This document shows positions 15,034-19,290 of a stretch of 19,290 nt of DNA, piece by piece. A program made the position numbers and the translations under genes. Under the pieces are notes generated by a model. The model saw only the letters and a list, made by a program, of their open reading frames with translations, searched no databases and was not told where the DNA came from. Numbering within the stretch: position 1 is the first letter of the stretch; each line of letters starts with the position of its first letter. This stretch comes from CAZQFV01 sp964592645 (lineage in GTDB: Bacteria > Chloroflexota > Chloroflexia > DTKN01): assembly GCA_964592645.1 (NCBI GenBank), contig CAZQFV010000036.1:1-19290 (forward strand), written 5' to 3'.

Positions 15034-16409
15034 GAAGGCTTTCCTCCTATCGTTACCCCGCGAATGCGGATATGCGGCCCGCCAAAGGTCACCGGCAGGG
15101 GGTGTTGCCCTTCCTTTCCGCAGCCGCCGGCGCTGCTCAGGATTTGCAGGTCGTCGCCGATGGCCTCGATGTTGCGCAGCGTGGAAAAGATATTGCCGGC
15201 CAGCACCACGTCGCGCACCATCGGCCCCACCTGCCCGTCGACGATCTCATAGCCATGGTCGGCGCTGAAGGTGAACTGCTCCAGGAAGGTGTTGCCGCCG
15301 ATCGCCCCGCAGGCATAGATACCGTGGTCGATGCCGCGGAGCAGTTCGGCGAAGGGTACGCTGCCCCGGCCGATGTAGGTATTGCGCATGCGCACGATCG
15401 GCTCGAAGCGGTAGGAGATGGCGCGGGCATTACCGGTGGGGGCCAAACCCATGTGGCCGGCCGTCTCGCGGCTGTGCAGGAACCCCTCCAGCACGCCGTT
15501 GCGGATCAGGTAGGCCGGCCGGCGCGGCGTCCCCTCGTCGTCGTACTTGTAGTTGCCGCGCGCCCCGGCAACGAAGCCGTCGTCCAGCACGTTGAGCTCC
15601 GGCGGGCCAAAGACGCGCCCGAGGTGCAGGATCTCTCGCATCTGGGCGTTTTTGGAGAGAGAGTCGGCCTCGCAGAGGTGGCCAAAGGCCTCGTGGATGA
15701 ACACGCCGGTGAGTTGCGGGTCCAACACCACCGTGTACACGCCGCCCCGGACCGGCTGGGCCTGCAACAAGGCGACGGCGCGGCGCGCGGCCTTCTCGGC
15801 CAGCTCCTCCTGCCCCATAGCGGCCTCGAACCCGGCGGCTGCGCCGGTAGATTCGGTCGGGCTCTGGACGTTATCGCCCTCGCGGGCCACCGGCACAAAG
15901 CCCAGGCGCACGTCGGGCCGTTCCTCGACGATCAGCGTGCCCTCGGAGTTGGCGAACCACACCTCGCTGAAGGTGTCGCCATACATGGTCCGCGTGGTGA
16001 TGATCTTGTCGCTGTGTCGCAGCAGGAGCTGGTTGTAGCGCTCGATGAGGGCCTGTTTTTCCCGCAGGGAAACCTCCCGTGGATCGCGCTCCAGGGAGAC
16101 GCGCACCTCGTCCTGAACCGGGGGCAGCGGAGCCAGGGAAACCGGCTCCTCGACCTCGGCGGCGGCTAGGCGGGCGATGCGCCCGGCATCCTCGACGCGC
16201 TCCATGAGGTTGTCCAAGGAGTTGAAGACGGCCACGCCCCAGCCGCCGCCGACCAGGCAACGGACGATCCCCCCGACCTCGGCGGTGGTGGCCAGCGTGT
16301 CCAGGTCGGGGCCCTGATAGACCACGGTGGAATGCCAACTGCGCTCGAGGCGGATGTCGGTGTAATCGGCGCGGCTATGTTCGAGGGCCTGCAAGATACG
16401 ATCGCGCAT
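15030..16409 (-). CDS. tldD: TldD zinc metalloprotease
   Basis: A 459-residue catalytic subunit of the TldD/TldE peptidase. The zinc motif is HEAFGH (H239, E240, H244), and C430 in GGCGKEGQ fits the third zinc ligand near the C-terminus. The NTD recognition part opens with ERSWHSTVVYQG. Full length is normal. It cleaves unfolded or flexible peptides together with TldE, which follows with a 4-bp overlap, so the two are coupled. The start at 16409 has AAGGAGG, and its promoter at 16463-16491 lies back-to-back with the promoter of the LiaF-like gene. No signal peptide, so cytoplasmic. Confidence 0.95.
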   Translation of the reverse strand: MRDRILQALEHSRADYTDIRLERSWHSTVVYQGPDLDTLATTAEVGGIVRCLVGGGWGVAVFNSLDNLMERVEDAGRIARLAAAEVEEPVSLAPLPPVQDEVRVSLERDPREVSLREKQALIERYNQLLLRHSDKIITTRTMYGDTFSEVWFANSEGTLIVEERPDVRLGFVPVAREGDNVQSPTESTGAAAGFEAAMGQEELAEKAARRAVALLQAQPVRGGVYTVVLDPQLTGVFIHEAFGHLCEADSLSKNAQMREILHLGRVFGPPELNVLDDGFVAGARGNYKYDDEGTPRRPAYLIRNGVLEGFLHSRETAGHMGLAPTGNARAISYRFEPIVRMRNTYIGRGSVPFAELLRGIDHGIYACGAIGGNTFLEQFTFSADHGYEIVDGQVGPMVRDVVLAGNIFSTLRNIEAIGDDLQILSSAGGCGKEGQHPLPVTFGGPHIRIRGVTIGGKPS

Positions 16410-16462
16410 GCGGATGCCTCCTTGTGGTCGGAAATGCGGTGCTGCTTCCTGGGATGCCGGCC

Positions 16463-16491
16463 ATTGTAGCAGAGGTTGGCGGCCCCGTCAA
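16463..16491 (-). promoter_or_regulatory. Promoter of tldD-tldE
   Basis: On the - strand TTGACG (16486-16491) is followed after 17 bp by TACAAT (16463-16468) with an extended TGC in front. It lies about 55 bp upstream of the tldD start. This is one of the best promoter matches in the window. Confidence 0.8.
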
Positions 16492-16543
16492 AAACAGCCC
16501 CGCGGCACGGGCGGCCGCATGGGGTGCTGCCCTTTTCGCTCTT

Positions 16544-16573
16544 TTGACATGCAGGCCGCTCATGCGGTATACT
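16544..16573 (+). promoter_or_regulatory. Promoter of the LiaF-like gene
   Basis: A perfect TTGACA (16544-16549) is followed after 18 bp by TATACT (16568-16573), 46 bp before the start codon. It faces away from the tldD promoter, with about 50 bp between them. Confidence 0.8.
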
Positions 16574-16618
16574 GCGCCCGGTGGTGACATCATCCGGCTC
16601 GCTCACAAGGAGGAGACC

Positions 16619-17122
16619 ATGGAGCACAGACAACGGACGGCCCTGGCGGCGGGGCTGGTGCTGATCCTGATCGGCGTGTGGTTCCTGGCGGTGCAGGTTA
16701 TCCCCGGGCTGCGCGGGCTGGGCTTTCACTGGCCCTTGTTTGTCATCGGGGTGGGCGTCTTTCTCTTTGTCCTGGGACTGCTCACCAAGACGCCCACCCT
16801 CTCCATCCCGGCGTGCGTGGTGGCCGGCATCGGCGGGCTGCTCTACTGGCAGTCCCTCACCGGCCGCTGGGAGAGCTGGAGCTATGCCTGGGCGCTCATC
16901 CCGGGCTTTGTCGCGCTGGGCATGCTGCTGACCGGGCTGCTCGGCGGACGGCGGCGGGAGATGTTCCGCGGGGGCTTCTCGCTGCTGCTGCTCAGCCTGG
17001 TGCTCTTTGTCATCTTCGGGGCCTTCCTGGGCGGGTTCTTTGGCCTGGGGGACTACTGGCCGGTGCTGCTGATCCTGCTGGGGCTCTTTCTGCTCGTCCG
17101 CCCGCTCTTCTGGAAGAGGTAG
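16619..17122 (+). CDS. LiaF-like (LiaI/LiaF TM) membrane protein
   Basis: A 167-residue integral membrane protein with about six hydrophobic segments (roughly 9-30, 36-56, 63-80, 90-108, 119-140 and 145-162). The repeated pattern of Trp-Pro before a hydrophobic run (HWPLFVIGVGV, DYWPVLLILLG) is typical of LiaI-LiaF-like transmembrane regions and DUF5668 proteins. In Firmicutes these proteins inhibit or respond to envelope-stress two-component systems. No lia kinase, regulator or PspC is in the window, so a stress role is only inference. The start has AAGGAGGAG. It has a strong divergent promoter opposite tldD. Confidence 0.75.
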   Translation: MEHRQRTALAAGLVLILIGVWFLAVQVIPGLRGLGFHWPLFVIGVGVFLFVLGLLTKTPTLSIPACVVAGIGGLLYWQSLTGRWESWSYAWALIPGFVALGMLLTGLLGGRRREMFRGGFSLLLLSLVLFVIFGAFLGGFFGLGDYWPVLLILLGLFLLVRPLFWKR

Positions 17123-17190
17123 CCATAATATATGGCCGGGCTGTGACACCGCCGCCGACAAGGTGGGGATCTGGGTTGTCTTTGCCATCC

Positions 17191-18789
17191 TCATCGGGCA
17201 GGGCGTCCTCTCCCCGTTTCTGAAGCTGCGGCAGAGTCCGGCCAACCGGCGGCGGGGAAACGATCCTTGTTTGGATTTCCGATGGCCCTTTTTTCTCCCA
17301 CGGGCAAGTTGCCTATTCCGCCGAAAACCAAGTTGCCGCCGCTGCCGGAACTGAAGACCGGGGGCCGGAAACTGTAAACGGAATACACCACCGGCAGGTA
17401 GGTCCGGTGCGTATAGACCGCGTACTCGTATGCCCCGATGTCATAGCCCAGGCCGGCCGGCCGGGGAACCCCGTCGAAGTCGTCCGCCGGGGCGTCCAGG
17501 CTGCTCCCCTGGTCGATGGCCGGCGAATTGCTCTGTAGGTGGAAATCGGCCCCCGCCGGGTCGAGGAAGCACGGGTCACCCTCCACGTAGGCAGTGCCAT
17601 AGACCTCCCCCTCCTCGCCGCGGAATCCGTCGATCAGGTTGTGGTCGATTGCCAGCGTAGCCGTCGGCACGCCCGGGCCGACGACGATCTGGAACGACAG
17701 GTTCTGGCTGACGATGTTGTTGCGGATCGTCACGTTCTCCAGGTCCGTGTTATCCGCCGCGATGCCTCCGCCCCAGGGGTCCAGCCCGTTGTTATAGAAC
17801 GTGTTGTTGATGATAGTGACGTTGCGGACCGGGTGGGCCGCCGGTCCGTCACAGCAGTTGTGGAGGACCAACCCCGCGTAGCGGTTGCCGTAGGCGATGT
17901 TGTTATAGATCCACACGTTCTCCAGCAAGCCGCCCTGCTCCGAGCCGATGGAAAAGCCATCGTTGTCCAGGACGTCGTGTACGATGTTCCCGAAGACGGC
18001 GATGTTGTAGGTGTGCGTCTCATAGGCGTCGATGTAGATGCCGACCTGGTCGACGTGGTGGACGTGGTTACGATAGATCTGGCCGTTGGAGCACCCGTCC
18101 TTGGCGTCGAGGCCCTCCTTGTGGCAGTTCCAGACCTCGTTGTCATGCACCTGGAAGGTGTCGGTCCCGGCGATGGTGAGACACTCCTGCCGGCCGCCAC
18201 CGCCGGCCTCCCCGATGCGGTTCCCGGCCACCTCCACGTTGCTGCTGCCCCACACGCCGATGCCGGAGGATGTCGTGTTGTATGTATCGTTGGATTCGAC
18301 GGTGACGTGGCTGGAGTTGAGAACGAGGATGCCGGCGTTGTCGGCGTAGGGGCCGGCATTGACGACGCGCAGGCCCGAAACGCGGATGTAGCTGCGGCCC
18401 GCCACGTGGAACAGGCCGGCCAGGTCGTCGGGTAAGGTGACGGTCGCCCCGTCGAGGGTCACGACCTCGCCCGGGTAGGCGGCATAGGTGATAGGATGGC
18501 CGGCGCTGCCCGAGTTCTGGGGGATGACCTGCTCGGGGTAGGTCCCGGCGCGGATGTAGACGGTGTCGCCGGCTACGAGCGTAGCGGCCGCGTGCTGGAT
18601 CGTCTGCCAGGGGTGGTCGATCGTGCCCGGATCGTTGTCGTCGCCGTCCGGGGCGACATAGTAGGTGCCGCCCTGGGGGGGAAGGGCGGCCGGCAACGGG
18701 TTGGATGCGCGGGCGGGCCCGATCCCGGGGCGGCCGTTCGGGAGGAATAATAGGAGGGCGATCAGGATATCGAGAATTCGCCGGGCCAT
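17191..18789 (-). CDS. Secreted parallel beta-helix protein with choice-of-anchor domain
   Basis: A 532-residue exported protein. A signal peptide (RILDILIALLLFLPNG) leads into a DUF1565-like segment (TYYVAPDGDDNDPGT to GTYPEQ, about 42-90). Next comes a right-handed parallel beta-helix (about 130-400) with repeated N-x-I/V rungs such as NNTFYNNG and HDNEVWNCH, then a choice-of-anchor Q type ending (SPAIDQGSS and DIGAYEY). A YLPVVY string follows, then about 60 low-complexity residues. Beta-helix proteins often bind or cleave polysaccharide; no catalytic set is recognisable, so surface binding is as likely. The start at 18789 has GAGGAGG. The in-frame extension to 19215 is a decayed gene and untranslated leader. 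Confidence 0.85.
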   Translation of the reverse strand: MARRILDILIALLLFLPNGRPGIGPARASNPLPAALPPQGGTYYVAPDGDDNDPGTIDHPWQTIQHAAATLVAGDTVYIRAGTYPEQVIPQNSGSAGHPITYAAYPGEVVTLDGATVTLPDDLAGLFHVAGRSYIRVSGLRVVNAGPYADNAGILVLNSSHVTVESNDTYNTTSSGIGVWGSSNVEVAGNRIGEAGGGGRQECLTIAGTDTFQVHDNEVWNCHKEGLDAKDGCSNGQIYRNHVHHVDQVGIYIDAYETHTYNIAVFGNIVHDVLDNDGFSIGSEQGGLLENVWIYNNIAYGNRYAGLVLHNCCDGPAAHPVRNVTIINNTFYNNGLDPWGGGIAADNTDLENVTIRNNIVSQNLSFQIVVGPGVPTATLAIDHNLIDGFRGEEGEVYGTAYVEGDPCFLDPAGADFHLQSNSPAIDQGSSLDAPADDFDGVPRPAGLGYDIGAYEYAVYTHRTYLPVVYSVYSFRPPVFSSGSGGNLVFGGIGNLPVGEKRAIGNPNKDRFPAAGWPDSAAASETGRGRPAR

Positions 18790-18829
18790 AGTATGCCTCC
18801 TCGCGGGGTTCGGGTCCGGGCCTCGGCGA

Positions 18830-19011
18830 TTATGTCCGGGGAAGGCTCGAGCCGACCGCGGGCGCGGCCGATTCCCGGAGCAGGGAGGTTTTGCCGATGC
18901 CGGCCTTTCCCCAGGGCGACGCCGGCCTGCCGTTGGACGGCGGCATGGGGGGCGGGTCCACGGCAGCGCCGACTCGCGCTGCCTGCCGACAAAGGATCGC
19001 TTGGGGCGCAT
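18830..19011 (-). pseudogene. Decayed N-terminal fragment of a P-loop ATPase/regulator
   Basis: From the ATG at 19011 the - strand reads MRPKRSFVGRQRES, which matches the FVGRERE opening of STAND-type AAA ATPase regulators. Two frame changes later it reads AAVQRQAGVALG and then GKAGIGKTSLLRESA (a Walker A motif), with a stop at 18830-18832. The order and spacing fit the first 60 residues of such a protein. The three pieces lie in different frames, and everything after Walker A is missing. GGGGGG stands before the ATG and the old promoter (19109-19136) is still upstream. It is a relict, not an expressed gene. Confidence 0.65.
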
Positions 19012-19108
19012 CGTCCCCCCTCGTGGGCCGATATCGGCGCCGACTGCCGGGTGCCCTATCGCCGTGAGACCCGCCAGGTCCGGCAGCCCCATTGCACCCA
19101 CGGTAAGC

Positions 19109-19136
19109 ATTGTAGCACAGAAGGGTGAAACGTCAA
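19109..19136 (-). promoter_or_regulatory. Promoter upstream of the ATPase relict and beta-helix gene
   Basis: On the - strand TTGACG (19131-19136) is followed after 16 bp by TACAAT (19109-19114), with an extended TGC in front. It probably first served the regulator now decayed at 18830-19011. It would now give the beta-helix gene a leader of about 310 nt. I see no closer promoter for that gene. Confidence 0.6.
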
Positions 19137-19187
19137 TCGAACCCATCTTACCGCAAGGGCACGGAGGCACATAGCTGGAGCGGAAGG

Positions 19188-19212
19188 CCCAAAGAACCCC
19201 GGTGTCTTTGGG
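19188..19212. repeat. 8-bp hairpin near the right edge
   Basis: CCCAAAGA (19188-19195) pairs with TCTTTGGG (19205-19212) across a 9-nt loop. No T tract follows on either strand, so it is not a usual terminator. It lies in the gene-free stretch 19137-19290 and next to repeat-like sequence (ACCGCAAGGGCACGGAGGC, 19150-19168) of a kind widespread between genes in many bacteria. Confidence 0.4.
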
Positions 19213-19239
19213 CATTGGCGGTTTATGGGATGACTTTTA

Positions 19240-19255
19240 GAGCCTATCCGAAAAC
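19240..19255. other. Insertion-sequence-end-like motif at the window edge
   Basis: GAGCCTATCCGAAAAC resembles the terminal inverted repeats of some IS5-like elements in style only. No transposase frame is readable in the 35 bases that remain, and the matching second end would be outside the window. Between 19137 and 19290 no gene is seen. Confidence 0.2.
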
Positions 19256-19290
19256 CTCGGCGGCCCGAAAGGTAATCCAGGCACAAGCGA

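Noticed and set aside
13696..16409. A RiPP biosynthesis locus around tldD/tldE
   Set aside because: No short precursor peptide, cyclodehydratase, radical SAM enzyme or transporter is present nearby. The pair is also common as housekeeping genes.
17122..17136. A terminator after the LiaF-like gene (GCCATA-ATA-TATGGC)
   Set aside because: Only six base pairs, AT-rich, with no T tract after it.
17191..19215. A single 674-residue - strand gene joining the ATPase-like part to the beta-helix protein
   Set aside because: The region between is Pro/Arg-rich nonsense in this frame, Walker A lies in another frame, and a signal peptide with a good ribosome binding site begins at 18789.

Overview
The window is a GC-rich bacterial chromosome segment carrying mostly housekeeping genes on both strands, with two large secreted surface-type proteins. 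My best guess for the host is a Chloroflexota bacterium (Anaerolineae, Caldilineae or Thermoflexia-like). This rests on the GC-rich codon use, a giant DUF11-repeat secreted protein ending in a YLPLVFK-type tail, and a beta-helix/choice-of-anchor protein with a related YLPVVY string. I know such tails from secreted proteins of that phylum. No rRNA or ribosomal protein is present to prove it.

Left part (1-2488). A metallo-beta-lactamase-fold hydrolase and a thioredoxin lie on the + strand. The thioredoxin has a good promoter, and a perfect 7-bp inverted repeat of the CsoR/CstR operator type starts on the last bases of its -10. A strong intrinsic terminator closes it. Facing it on the - strand is a small DUF3467 gene followed 28 bp later by fmt (Met-tRNA formyltransferase).

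Centre-left (2633-8770). On the - strand are a 1384-residue DUF11-repeat exported protein with its own promoter, then a two-gene operon of a nucleotide-sugar epimerase and mutM (Fpg DNA glycosylase).

Centre (8838-13699). A + strand run of five genes begins with a good promoter and a leader of about 125 nt with possible folded structure. The order is fabF, rnc, a TIM-barrel isomerase/AP-endonuclease-2 family protein, a DPM1/ArnC-type family 2 glycosyltransferase with two C-terminal membrane helices, and a small lipoprotein. The lipoprotein stop overlaps the stop of tldE on the other strand within one CTAG.

Right part (13696-19290). tldD-tldE (metalloprotease pair, - strand, 4-bp overlap) and a LiaF-like membrane protein (+) are transcribed divergently from back-to-back promoters. 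A - strand beta-helix protein follows. Its leader holds a decayed fragment of a P-loop ATPase/regulator (FVGR...AGIGKTSLLRE, frameshifted), and the ancestral promoter still lies upstream. The last ~100 bases hold a hairpin and a sequence like an insertion-sequence end, but no gene.

A theme across the window is the promoter form. Five independent promoters share an extended -10 of the type TG(G/C)TACAAT or TGGTAAAAT. I see no CRISPR array, tRNA, complete mobile element or obvious defence system.
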